Position numbers and translations under genes: made by a program. A DNA stretch of 64,000 bases from Kitasatospora aureofaciens (GTDB lineage Bacteria; Actinomycetota; Actinomycetes; Streptomycetales; Streptomycetaceae): the NCBI GenBank assembly GCA_000720845.1, contig JODU01000018.1, positions 124,001 through 188,000 on the forward strand, written 5' to 3'. Shown here piece after piece: positions 7,802-19,993 of the stretch. Position 1 is the first letter of the stretch; the number at the start of each line of letters is the position of its first letter. The notes below the pieces were generated by a model. The model was not told where the DNA came from, did no database searches, and saw only the letters and a program-made list of their open reading frames with translations.

Positions 7802-9045
7802 ACGACGCCAGCCTCCCGCAGCTCCTTCACGTCCGCCGGGGTGAGCCCCAGCCCGGTCAGTACCTCCTCGGTGTCGGCGCCGTGCGGGCGGCCCGCCCAG
7901 CGGATCGCGCCCGGAGTGGCGGAGAGGCGGAAGAGGACGTTCTGCATGCGCAGCGGGCCCAGCTCGGGATCGTCGACCGTGGTGAGGGTGTCCAGGGCCC
8001 GGTACTGCGGGTCGGCCATCACGTCCCGCACGTCCTGCACCGGTGCGACCGCCGCCTCGGCCTTCTCGAACGCGGCGAGCACGTCGGCGCGGGTGTGCCG
8101 GGCGATCCAGTCGCCGACCGCCGTGTCCAGCACGTCGGAGTGCCGGGCCCGGTCGGCGCCGGTCGCGAACCAGGGCTCGTCGATCAGCTCCGGGCGGCCC
8201 ACCAGCCGCATCACCCGCTCGGCGACCGACTGCGCCGAGGTGGAGACGGCGACCCAGGTGCCGTCGGCGGTGCGGTAGGTGTTGCGCGGGGCGTTGTTCT
8301 GCGAGCGGTTGCCGGTGCGCGGCTGGACGTGGCCGAGCTGGTCGTACCAGAGGGGCTGCGGACCGAGGACGGTCAGGATCGGCTCGATGATCGCCATGTC
8401 GACGACCTGCCCCTCGCCGGTGCGCTCCCGGGCGGTCAGCGCCGTCATCACGGCGTAGGCCGTCGCCAGCGCCGCGATCGAGTCGGCGAGGCCGAACGGC
8501 GGCAGCGTCGGCGGCGCGTCCGGCTCGCCGGTCATCGCGGCGAAGCCGCTCATGGCCTCGGCGAGGGTGCCGAAGCCGGGGCGGCGCGCGTAGGGGCCGA
8601 ACTGGCCGAAGCCGGTGACCCGGGTCAGGACCAGGCGCGGGTTGACGGCGGACAGCTCGTCCCAGCCCAGGTCCCACTTCTCCAGGGTGCCCGGCCGGAA
8701 GTTCTCGACGACGACGTCGGCGGTGGCGGCCAGCCGGAGCAGCGTGGTGCGCCCGGCGGGTTTCGACAGGTCCAGGGTGATCGTGTGCTTGTTGCGGCCC
8801 AGCAGCTTCCACCACAGGCCCACGCCGTCCTTCGAGGGGCCGTGCCCCCGGGAGGGGTCGGGCCGGGTGGGGTGCTCGACCTTGATCACCTCGGCGCCGA
8901 AGTCGCCGAGCATGGTGGCGGCGAGCGGTCCCGCGAAGAGCGTGGCGAGGTCGAGGACGCGCAGGCCGGCGAGCGGGGCGGCGGGGGCGGGGGTGGCGGA
9001 GACGGAGGTCGCGGGGCGCGCGGCGGTCACGGCGGGCTCGGGCAT
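7798..9045 (-). CDS. CaiB/BaiF family CoA-transferase
   Basis: This 415-residue protein is a family III CoA-transferase, which moves CoA between carboxylic acids through an aspartyl intermediate. The N-terminal signature PLAGLRVLDLATLFAGPLAATMLGDFGAEVIKVE is clear, followed by RNKHTITLDL, ADVVVENFRPG, RLVLTRVTGFGQFGPY, and a GLADSIAAL segment bearing the probable catalytic aspartate. Length is normal. GGAGG lies about 10 nt before ATG 9045, and the first 19 bp overlap the end of the upstream ARH gene. With the following lyase it forms a pair typical of dicarboxylic or hydroxy-acid catabolism; the acid is unknown. Confidence 0.9.
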   Translation of the reverse strand: MPEPAVTAARPATSVSATPAPAAPLAGLRVLDLATLFAGPLAATMLGDFGAEVIKVEHPTRPDPSRGHGPSKDGVGLWWKLLGRNKHTITLDLSKPAGRTTLLRLAATADVVVENFRPGTLEKWDLGWDELSAVNPRLVLTRVTGFGQFGPYARRPGFGTLAEAMSGFAAMTGEPDAPPTLPPFGLADSIAALATAYAVMTALTARERTGEGQVVDMAIIEPILTVLGPQPLWYDQLGHVQPRTGNRSQNNAPRNTYRTADGTWVAVSTSAQSVAERVMRLVGRPELIDEPWFATGADRARHSDVLDTAVGDWIARHTRADVLAAFEKAEAAVAPVQDVRDVMADPQYRALDTLTTVDDPELGPLRMQNVLFRLSATPGAIRWAGRPHGADTEEVLTGLGLTPADVKELREAGVV

Positions 9046-10403
9046 GGGCGGGTGGCCTCCCGGTGGGTGAGGTGGGCGAGAGTGTCGAAGCCGGTGCCGT
9101 CGAAGTCGCCGACGGTGGTGGCCAGGCGGTTCTTCAGCGGCGCCGTCCAGTGCGCGGGCAGCGCGGCGGGGGAGCCGGCGAGCAGTCCGGCGACGCTGCC
9201 GACGGTGGCGCCGTTGGAGTCGGTGTCCCAGCCGCCGGACACGACCCGCGAGACCGAGCCGGTGAAGTCGCCGTCCGCGTGGGTGAGCGCGGCGGCGATC
9301 AGGGCGGTGTTGGGGACGGCGTGCACCCAGTGGTGGGCGGGGGAGTGGACGGCGTGGAGCCGGTCCACGACCGTGTCGAAGTCGGCGTGGGCGCCCGCGA
9401 GCCGTACGGCGTGGCGGACGGCCCCGGCGAGGCGGGAGCCGGGCGGCACGACCGCGAGGCCGGCGCGCAGACAGGCGTGGACGTCATGGGCACCGGTGGC
9501 GGCGGTGGCGATGACGGCCGCCGCGAACATCGCCGCGTGGACCCCGCTCGCGGTGTGGGTGAGGGTCGCGTCGCGGTGCGCCTGCTCGGCGGCGGCGGCC
9601 GGGTCGCCGGGGTTGGTCCAGCCGTGCACGTCGGCGCGGATCAGGGCGCCGATCCACTCGCGGAACGGGTTGCGGTGGCGGGCGGTGTCCGGGGGCTCGA
9701 GGCCGCTGAGGAGGTTGCGCAGGGCGAGGCGCTCGGCGGTGAAGGCGCGGCCGGCCGGGAGCTCGTCGAGCCAGACCCGGGCCACGTCGGCCGTCTCGAA
9801 GCTCCTGCCGTGGCGCTGGAGGAGCGTCATGCCCAGGAGCGGGTAGTTGAGATCGTCGTCCTCCGGCATGCCGTCGATGTTCTCGGCGAGGGAGGTGGGC
9901 GCGGAGCGGCGGTTCCAGGGATACGCGGCGAGCACGTCGCCGGGGACGCCCCGTTCGGTGAAGTAGGTGGTCGGGGGCCAGTTGCCGGCGGCCCGGCCGA
10001 GCAGACGGATGCCGGTCAGGGGCAGCTTCTCGACGGGTTTGCCCAGGAGGCACCCGGCGGCGCGGCCGAGCCAGGCGGCCTCCAGACGGGCCGGGGACAC
10101 CGGAGCGCCGGGGCGGAGGGCCGGCCAGTCGGGGCACAGCGCCCTGATCCGGTCGAGTTCCGTCGGCTCCGCGTCCGCCAAGGGACTGGGCAGGCGGGCC
10201 AGTTCGTCCAGGAGGTCCTCCGCCAGGACGCGGAGCCGGGGGGAGGCGGGCCCGGGCGAGGCTCCTGCCCGGGGCGGGGCCTCGCCGCCGCCCGCCGCGT
10301 GCCAGCGGGCCGCGACCGCCGACGCGTCGCGGCCGTCCAGCCGGGCCTGGCGCAGCTCGTGGCCGACCAGGTCCTCGGGCTGGACCCAGGTCAGCCGGAG
10401 CAT
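9027..10403 (-). CDS. ADP-ribosylglycohydrolase family protein, ARH paralogue 1
   Basis: The 458-residue protein has an N-terminal non-conserved region (about 1-100) and then an ARH fold: LGRAAGCLLGKPVEKLPL replaces the usual GxxxGDALG loop, PEDDDLNY supplies the first metal-binding acidic cluster (DDD in place of TDDT), and GGWDTDSNGATVGSVAGLLAG provides the second DxD cluster near residue 400. ARH/DraG enzymes use two magnesium ions to hydrolyse N- or O-linked ADP-ribose or related glycosides. The divergence of the first loop suggests an altered substrate. It overlaps the upstream ARH gene by 13 bp and the CoA-transferase by 19 bp. Confidence 0.85.
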   Translation of the reverse strand: MLRLTWVQPEDLVGHELRQARLDGRDASAVAARWHAAGGGEAPPRAGASPGPASPRLRVLAEDLLDELARLPSPLADAEPTELDRIRALCPDWPALRPGAPVSPARLEAAWLGRAAGCLLGKPVEKLPLTGIRLLGRAAGNWPPTTYFTERGVPGDVLAAYPWNRRSAPTSLAENIDGMPEDDDLNYPLLGMTLLQRHGRSFETADVARVWLDELPAGRAFTAERLALRNLLSGLEPPDTARHRNPFREWIGALIRADVHGWTNPGDPAAAAEQAHRDATLTHTASGVHAAMFAAAVIATAATGAHDVHACLRAGLAVVPPGSRLAGAVRHAVRLAGAHADFDTVVDRLHAVHSPAHHWVHAVPNTALIAAALTHADGDFTGSVSRVVSGGWDTDSNGATVGSVAGLLAGSPAALPAHWTAPLKNRLATTVGDFDGTGFDTLAHLTHREATRPCPSPP

Positions 10404-11569
10404 CCCGGGCCCCCGATCGCGGCGAACGCCTCCTCGTGGGCGCGGCGGCGCCGTACGTCACGCGCGAAGACCTCCCGCGCCACCCCGGTGAGCGTCGCCG
10501 CCGGTTCCCACAGGTCAAGGCGGCTCGCCTCGGCGACGGTCTTCGCCCAGTCCTCCGGCACCGGTGACCCCAGTGCCCCGGCCAGGGCGCCCGCCATCGT
10601 GGCGATGGAGTCGCAGTCCCGGCCGTAGTTGACCGCGCCGAGGACCGCGTGCCGGAAGTCGCCGCCGGAGACGAGCAGCATGCCGAGGGCGACGGGCAGT
10701 TCCTCGATGGCGTGCAGGCGCGAGGGGCGGCGGGCGCCGAGGGAGGGCGCCCGGTAGTCGGGGCCCACCGTGTCGTACGGGGCCACCGCCGCGCGCAGCG
10801 GTGCGAGCGCCGACTCGAAGTCCGAGTGGCCCGAGGCCACCTCGCACACGGCCTCGATCGCGGCCCGGGTGCCGTCCTTGGCCAGGGACAGCGCGGCCGC
10901 CACCACCGACTCCGGGGTCGCGCCCGGCTCGCAGGCCGCGGCCACCGCCGCGGCGAAGACACCGGCCGCCTCCCGGCCGTACGACGACTGGTGGGCGCCC
11001 GCGACGTCCAGTGCCTCGGCGTAGGCGGCCGCCGGGTTCGCCGCGTTGACCAGGCCGACCGGGGCCATGTACATCGCGGCACCGCAGTTGACGATGTTGC
11101 CGGTGCCGGCCTCGCGCGGGTCCACGTGACCGTAGTGGATCCGCGCGACCAGCCATTTCTCGGCGAGGAAGATCCGCTGGAGCGGGACCGCCTCGGCCTC
11201 CAGCTCCGGGATCCAGCGCGGGTGCGTGATCAGGTCCGGGACAAGGTGCTCGGCGATCGCGTACGCGTCGAGGTGGTCGCGGACCGTGCCGTAGACCCGG
11301 ACCAGCGCGTGGGTCATCAGGGTGTCGTCGGTGACGTGGCCGTCGCCCTTGTGGTACGGGGCGAGGGGGCGGGCGGTGCGCCAGGCGTCGCCGTTCCAGG
11401 GGCCGACGACGCCGTGGACGCGGCCGCCGTGGCGTTCGAGGATCTGCTCGGGGGAGTAGCCCTCGACCGGGCCGCCGAGCGCGTCGCCGACGGCCGCGCC
11501 CACGAGGGCGCCGGTGACACGCTCGTCGAGGGGGGCGGTGGTGCTGTGGTCCGGGGTCAGGGGGGTCAT
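10391..11569 (-). CDS. ADP-ribosylglycohydrolase family protein, ARH paralogue 2
   Basis: This 392-residue protein is the most canonical of the four together with paralogue 4. GALVGAAVGDALGGPVEGY (about residues 19-37) is the glycine-rich first motif, TDDTLMTHAL the first metal cluster, and NYGRDCDSIATMAGALAGAL (about residue 340) the second. Domain order and length match bacterial ARH/DraG hydrolases. The ATG at 11569 overlaps the stop of paralogue 3 (ATGA), and open frame beyond it is antisense noise. The substrate is unknown; there is no ADP-ribosyltransferase in the window to pair with it. Confidence 0.88.
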   Translation of the reverse strand: MTPLTPDHSTTAPLDERVTGALVGAAVGDALGGPVEGYSPEQILERHGGRVHGVVGPWNGDAWRTARPLAPYHKGDGHVTDDTLMTHALVRVYGTVRDHLDAYAIAEHLVPDLITHPRWIPELEAEAVPLQRIFLAEKWLVARIHYGHVDPREAGTGNIVNCGAAMYMAPVGLVNAANPAAAYAEALDVAGAHQSSYGREAAGVFAAAVAAACEPGATPESVVAAALSLAKDGTRAAIEAVCEVASGHSDFESALAPLRAAVAPYDTVGPDYRAPSLGARRPSRLHAIEELPVALGMLLVSGGDFRHAVLGAVNYGRDCDSIATMAGALAGALGSPVPEDWAKTVAEASRLDLWEPAATLTGVAREVFARDVRRRRAHEEAFAAIGGPGCSG

Positions 11570-12843
11570 GGGGTGATGCCTCGTCCTTCCGTTGGGGACG
11601 GTCGCGTGGCGTGCAGGAGACCGGCGAGCTCGACCAGGTCGGTGCCGGTGAGCCGGGGCAGTACGCAGCCGGGCAGGGTGCGGCAGGCGTCCCGCCACGA
11701 CGCGGGGAGCGACGTGCCGCCGCCGAGCGCGCCGGTGAGGGCGCCGGCCAGCGCGGGGGCGGAGTCCGCGACCCTGGACAGACAGGCCGCAGCCGGTACC
11801 GCCTCCGCGATGCGGCCCCTGGCGGCGGTGGCCAGGGCGAGGGCGACCGGGACGGTCTCGGCGGCGGCGATGCCGTAGCTGTAGACGTGGTCGACGATGC
11901 GGTGTTCGAGGAGTGGGACGAGGGCGAAGGTGCTCTCGGTGTCCGCCGCGAGGGCCAGGGCGTGGCGGGCGTTGCGGCCGATCTCCGTCGCCTCGGGGAG
12001 TTCGGCGAGCGCCGCCGTCACGCAGGCGTCCACGTCGGCGCCGTCGAGGGCGCACGCCAGCGCCGCCGCCATGGCCCGCGCGCCGTGCACGCCGTCGCCG
12101 TCCTGGGTGTAGCGGGCGTCGAACTCGGCGAGGTCGGCGGCGGGGCGCGGGGCGCCGGGGTGGGCGACGGCGAGGACACAGGCCCGTACGCAGGCGGCGT
12201 CGTCGAAGTAGTGCGGGTTGTCGTGGCCGGTGGCGGGCGGCCGCAGGCCGGCGGCGAGGTTGCCGAGCCCGGCCCGTACCGAGATGCGGGCGCGCAGCGG
12301 CAGCACCGCGGACTCCACCTCGGGGGCGCGGTCTGCCGCCGCGGCGACCTCGCTGGCCACGGCGTTCCAGGTCAGGTCGATCGCGGCCCGCATCCGGCGG
12401 TCCCGGCTCAGGTCCCCCAGCACGCTGTCGTCCCCCGCCCGCAGTACGGCCTCCGCCGCGAACGCCGCCCACTCGGCGTCGTCCGAGGGGCCGAGGCGCA
12501 GCGGTTCGGGGGGCTGGTTCAGGGCGATGGGCACGGGAAGGGTGGTGGTCGCGTTCTGCTCGGCGAAGGTGTCCAGCTCACGGGTGAGCCGGCGGGTCCA
12601 CTCCGGCATACGGGCGGCCCGGTGCCGGGCGGCGGGCCAGCCGGCGGCGTCTCCCGCGGCGAGCCCCAGCAGGAGTCCCTCGACGCGGTCCGAGAGCGGC
12701 ACCCCACGGGACGACACGGCCGTCCCCGGCTCGGCTCCCGTCCGGTGGCCGCTTCCGCTGGACACACCCCCTTCCGGCACACCGTGCCCTTCGACGTACG
12801 CCGTGACGCCCGTCGCCCCGCCCCCGCCACGCGCCCTGCTCAC
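11566..12843 (-). CDS. ARH-family paralogue 3 with degenerate metal-binding motifs
   Basis: The 425-residue protein keeps the ARH architecture: RVEGLLLGLAAGDAAGWP is the first motif and SRVADSAPALAGALTGALGGG the C-terminal one. The metal-binding residues are altered: where active paralogues have TDDT it reads SDDAEWA, and where they have (G)RDxDS/T it reads RVADSA, losing one aspartate. This suggests a weakened or inactive hydrolase, perhaps a structural partner. The start is GTG 12843, which overlaps the preceding stop as GTGA and agrees with the coupling elsewhere in the operon; a later GTG about 11 codons downstream is possible. The first 35 residues are Gly/Ala-rich and non-conserved. Confidence 0.8.
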   Translation of the reverse strand: MSRARGGGGATGVTAYVEGHGVPEGGVSSGSGHRTGAEPGTAVSSRGVPLSDRVEGLLLGLAAGDAAGWPAARHRAARMPEWTRRLTRELDTFAEQNATTTLPVPIALNQPPEPLRLGPSDDAEWAAFAAEAVLRAGDDSVLGDLSRDRRMRAAIDLTWNAVASEVAAAADRAPEVESAVLPLRARISVRAGLGNLAAGLRPPATGHDNPHYFDDAACVRACVLAVAHPGAPRPAADLAEFDARYTQDGDGVHGARAMAAALACALDGADVDACVTAALAELPEATEIGRNARHALALAADTESTFALVPLLEHRIVDHVYSYGIAAAETVPVALALATAARGRIAEAVPAAACLSRVADSAPALAGALTGALGGGTSLPASWRDACRTLPGCVLPRLTGTDLVELAGLLHATRPSPTEGRGITP

Positions 12844-14060
12844 GCCCCCACCTCCGCCGCGGGGTCGGCGTCCGGCACCGGCGGAGGCGCCGCGGGGGCG
12901 GGCGCCCGCCGGGTGCCGGTGCCGCCGGGCGGGAGCGTGTCGTCGGGTGGTTCGCCCCGCACGGAAGCGAGAGCCGTCCCGAGTCCTGGCGCCACCCGCC
13001 CCGATTCCCGGGACGCCCACTTCAGGCCCGGCGGCACGGGTTCGGGGTCCGGCGGTACGCCCCGCGCCGCGCGGATCAGGAGGTCCGCCACCTCCAGTAC
13101 GTGGTGGCCGGCCATCGTCGGGAGGCAGGTGCCGCGGGCCGGGCCGATGGCGGTGCCCCAGTCGGCGGGGATGGCGTGGACGCCGCGGGTCGCGCCGGCC
13201 AGGGCGCCGGCCACCGCGGCCGTGGTGTCGGCGTCGCGGCCCATGTTGACGGCCGTCAGCACGGAGTCGGTGAATTCGCCGTCGGCCGCCGCGTACGCGC
13301 CGAAGGCGAGCGCGACGGCCTCGGGGGCCAGGTCGGTCCACGGGTAGCCGCCGATGACCACCGCGGAGCGCACCGCGCGTTCGCCGCGGTGGGCCGCCGT
13401 CAGCGCGCGGCGCAGACAGCGCGCCGTCCAGGAGTCGTCCGGGACGACGGCCAGCGCGGAGGCCGCCACCGCGACGGTCGACGCCCCGGCCATCGCCGCC
13501 GCGACGCCGGCCGCCACCGCCTGGCCGCCGTAGATGCCCTCGCCCTCGTGGCTGACCGAGCCGTCGATCGCCGCCAGCCGGGCCGCCTCGGCGGGGCGCC
13601 CGGCGGCGAACACGCCGTGCGGCGCGGCCCGCATGGCCAGTCCGTCGCTCCAGGCGTGCCGGTGCTGGGCGGAGATCGGGGCGGCCAGACCACGGCGCAG
13701 GTTCTCCAGGGTGCCGCGTTCGCTGAAGCCCGCGCCCCGGAACGGGCCCTCCTCCCGGTCCGCGATCCACTCGTGCCAGGCCGTCTCCACGTGGGCCTGG
13801 GTGAGCGCGGCGCCGTGGCGGGCCAGCAGCAGGCCCGAGAAGATCGCGTACTCCGTGTCGTCCGTACCGGCGGGCCGGTCGGCCACGTACCCCGTGATGC
13901 GGCCCCAGCGGGCGCGGATCTCCGAGGGCTTCATGTTCTCGGCCGGCGCCCCGAGGGCGTCCCCGACGGCGAGTCCGAGCAGTGCGCCCCGGGCCCGGTC
14001 GCGGAACCCGACGGCGTCCGTCGGCGTGGGGACCGGGGGAATGCAGGCGGTGGATGCCAT
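12840..14060 (-). CDS. ADP-ribosylglycohydrolase family protein, ARH paralogue 4 (first gene of operon)
   Basis: This 406-residue protein carries canonical ARH motifs: RGALLGLAVGDALGAPAEN (about residues 22-40), GTDDTEYAIFSG, and NMGRDADTTAAVAGALAGA (about residue 275). A proline- and alanine-rich C-terminal tail of about 60 residues follows the domain. ATG 14060 is chosen because GGAGGGAGAGGAGAGG lies just upstream; an in-frame start 16 codons earlier has no such site. As the first gene of the six-gene unit it is transcribed from the 234-bp intergenic region shared with the divergent VIT1 gene. The substrate is unknown. Confidence 0.88.
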   Translation of the reverse strand: MASTACIPPVPTPTDAVGFRDRARGALLGLAVGDALGAPAENMKPSEIRARWGRITGYVADRPAGTDDTEYAIFSGLLLARHGAALTQAHVETAWHEWIADREEGPFRGAGFSERGTLENLRRGLAAPISAQHRHAWSDGLAMRAAPHGVFAAGRPAEAARLAAIDGSVSHEGEGIYGGQAVAAGVAAAMAGASTVAVAASALAVVPDDSWTARCLRRALTAAHRGERAVRSAVVIGGYPWTDLAPEAVALAFGAYAAADGEFTDSVLTAVNMGRDADTTAAVAGALAGATRGVHAIPADWGTAIGPARGTCLPTMAGHHVLEVADLLIRAARGVPPDPEPVPPGLKWASRESGRVAPGLGTALASVRGEPPDDTLPPGGTGTRRAPAPAAPPPVPDADPAAEVGA

Positions 14061-14177
14061 GCGGCCTCTCCTCTCCCTCCGCGTATCTGTCCCCGGTGCC
14101 GTGCGCACCGCAGCCGAACCGGGCGCAGCGTCACCCGGTCGACATATGAGCGGGCATGATCACGGATGAGTACGGAG

Positions 14178-14206
14178 AGGTAAAGCCGCAGGTAAGCCCA
14201 GCCTTT
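14178..14206. promoter_or_regulatory. Possible DmdR1/IdeR-like iron box upstream of VIT1 gene
   Basis: AGGTAAAGC (14178) and AGGTAAGCC (14190) are tandem half-sites 12 bp apart, and the second continues as AGGTAAGCCCAGCCTTT, an imperfect match to the DmdR1/IdeR consensus TTAGGTTAGGCTNACCTAA (about 11 of 19 positions). It lies about 90 bp before an iron/manganese transporter start and also upstream of the divergent ARH operon. Confidence 0.3.
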
Positions 14207-14294
14207 CCTTGCTGGCGGGACGGAAATGATCGGCGTACATTGACTGTTGTTAAAAAGTGGAATGGGTCCAAACTAGCTTCCCGGGGGGTCCCTC

Positions 14295-15026
14295 GTGGCC
14301 ATCATCGAAACCGAGGCGCCGCTGCACGAGGCGCACCGCGACAACCACACCCACCGCGACGTGAACGGCGGCTGGCTGCGCCCCGCCGTCTTCGGCGCGA
14401 TGGACGGACTGGTCTCCAACCTCGCCCTGATGACCGGTGTCGCCGGCGGCACGGCGAGCCAGCAGACCGTGGTGATCAGCGGGCTCGCCGGTCTGGCGGC
14501 CGGCGCCTTCTCCATGGCCGCCGGCGAGTACACCTCCGTCGCCTCCCAGCGCGAGCTGGTGGAGGCCGAGCTGGACGTGGAGCGCCGCGAGCTGCGCAAG
14601 CACCCGGCGGACGAGGAGGCCGAGCTGGCCGCGCTCTACGAGGCGCGCGGCGTCGAGCCGGAGCTGGCGCGCGAGGTGGCCCGCCAGCTGTCCAGCGACC
14701 CCGAGCAGGCGCTGGAGATACACGCCCGCGAGGAGCTGGGCATCGACCCCTCCGACCTGCCCTCGCCGACGGTGGCGGCCGTGTCCTCGTTCGGATCCTT
14801 CGCGCTGGGCGCCCTGCTCCCGGTCCTGCCTTTCCTGCTCGGCGCCGGTGTGCTGTGGCCCGCCGTGCTGCTCGCGCTGGCCGGACTGTTCCTGTGCGGC
14901 GCGGTGGTCGCCAAGGTCACGGCCCGCAGCTGGTGGTACAGCGGTCTGCGGCAGCTCGTCCTCGGTGGCGCGGCGGCCGGTGTGACGTATCTCCTGGGCA
15001 GCCTGTTCGGAACGGCCGTAGGATAG
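14295..15026 (+). CDS. VIT1/CCC1 family iron or manganese transporter
   Basis: The 243-residue protein starts MAIIETEAPLHEAHRDNHTHRDVNGGWLRP and contains the VIT1 hallmarks: AVFGAMDGLVSNLALMTGVAGG in the first helix, AGAFSMAAGEYTSVASQREL at helix 2, a long amphipathic acidic cytoplasmic insert rich in E (about 82-150) that binds metal in this family, and three C-terminal helices. Members move Fe2+ or Mn2+ out of the cytoplasm in exchange for protons. Start is GTG 14295. It is divergent from the ARH operon, and the shared region has an iron-box-like motif, so iron-responsive control is plausible. Confidence 0.92.
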   Translation: MAIIETEAPLHEAHRDNHTHRDVNGGWLRPAVFGAMDGLVSNLALMTGVAGGTASQQTVVISGLAGLAAGAFSMAAGEYTSVASQRELVEAELDVERRELRKHPADEEAELAALYEARGVEPELAREVARQLSSDPEQALEIHAREELGIDPSDLPSPTVAAVSSFGSFALGALLPVLPFLLGAGVLWPAVLLALAGLFLCGAVVAKVTARSWWYSGLRQLVLGGAAAGVTYLLGSLFGTAVG

Positions 15027-15036
15027 CCCGGCTCGA

Positions 15037-15060
15037 ACTTATGCGGGGGGCCGTATAAGT
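15037..15060 (+). terminator. Hairpin after VIT1 gene
   Basis: ACTTATGCGG (15037-15046) pairs with CCGTATAAGT (15051-15060) at 9 of 10 positions with a GGGG loop, beginning 11 bp after the stop codon. Its AT-rich outer arms are unusual here, so an operator role is an alternative. Confidence 0.45.
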
Positions 15061-15284
15061 AGCCGTTACTCGCTGGTTTCGAGCGCGTAATCTCCGGGCA
15101 TGAGCCGTAAGCGCTGTGGGCAATGAAGCCTGCCGTGCACTCCTGGAGTGGGCGACGCCGCCTCCTCCGCCCCCTCGGGCCGACGGACATCGATCTGTCC
15201 GCCTCGGTCTCCATAGCTTCCACCGCGGGTGCGGTACCCCCACCGCACCTCTCCGGTGTCCGCATGCTGGAACGGATTGTCCCG

Positions 15285-15314
15285 TTTACCGAGAACCAAT
15301 CCATCATGTAACCT
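15285..15314 (+). promoter_or_regulatory. Weak candidate promoter for gltBD
   Basis: TTTACC (15285-15290) and TAACCT (15309-15314) are spaced by 18 bp, about 85 bp before the gltB start. The -10 fits TANNNT; the -35 is poor. Confidence 0.3.
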
Positions 15315-15397
15315 GCACCAAATTTTGCACCCACCGCAGAGGGCCAACGTCGTCCCTCGGCACCTGCACATGCCAGATGACGACGACGGGAGAGCCG

Positions 15398-19985
<4,588 letters not shown>

Positions 19986-19993
<8 letters not shown>

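Larger units (their letters stand above)
15027..15397 (+). other. 371-bp gap between VIT1 gene and gltB: terminator and gltB leader
   Basis: The gap holds the hairpin at 15037-15060 after the VIT1 gene, then about 200 bp without a recognisable feature, a weak promoter candidate at 15285-15314, and the gltB ribosome-binding site. Short ORFs here (for example 15123-15311) have poor codon bias and are not called. Confidence 0.5.

Noticed and set aside
15123..15311. 62-codon ORF in the gltB leader
   Set aside because: Third-position GC bias is weak, no ribosome-binding site is present, and the end overlaps the promoter candidate.
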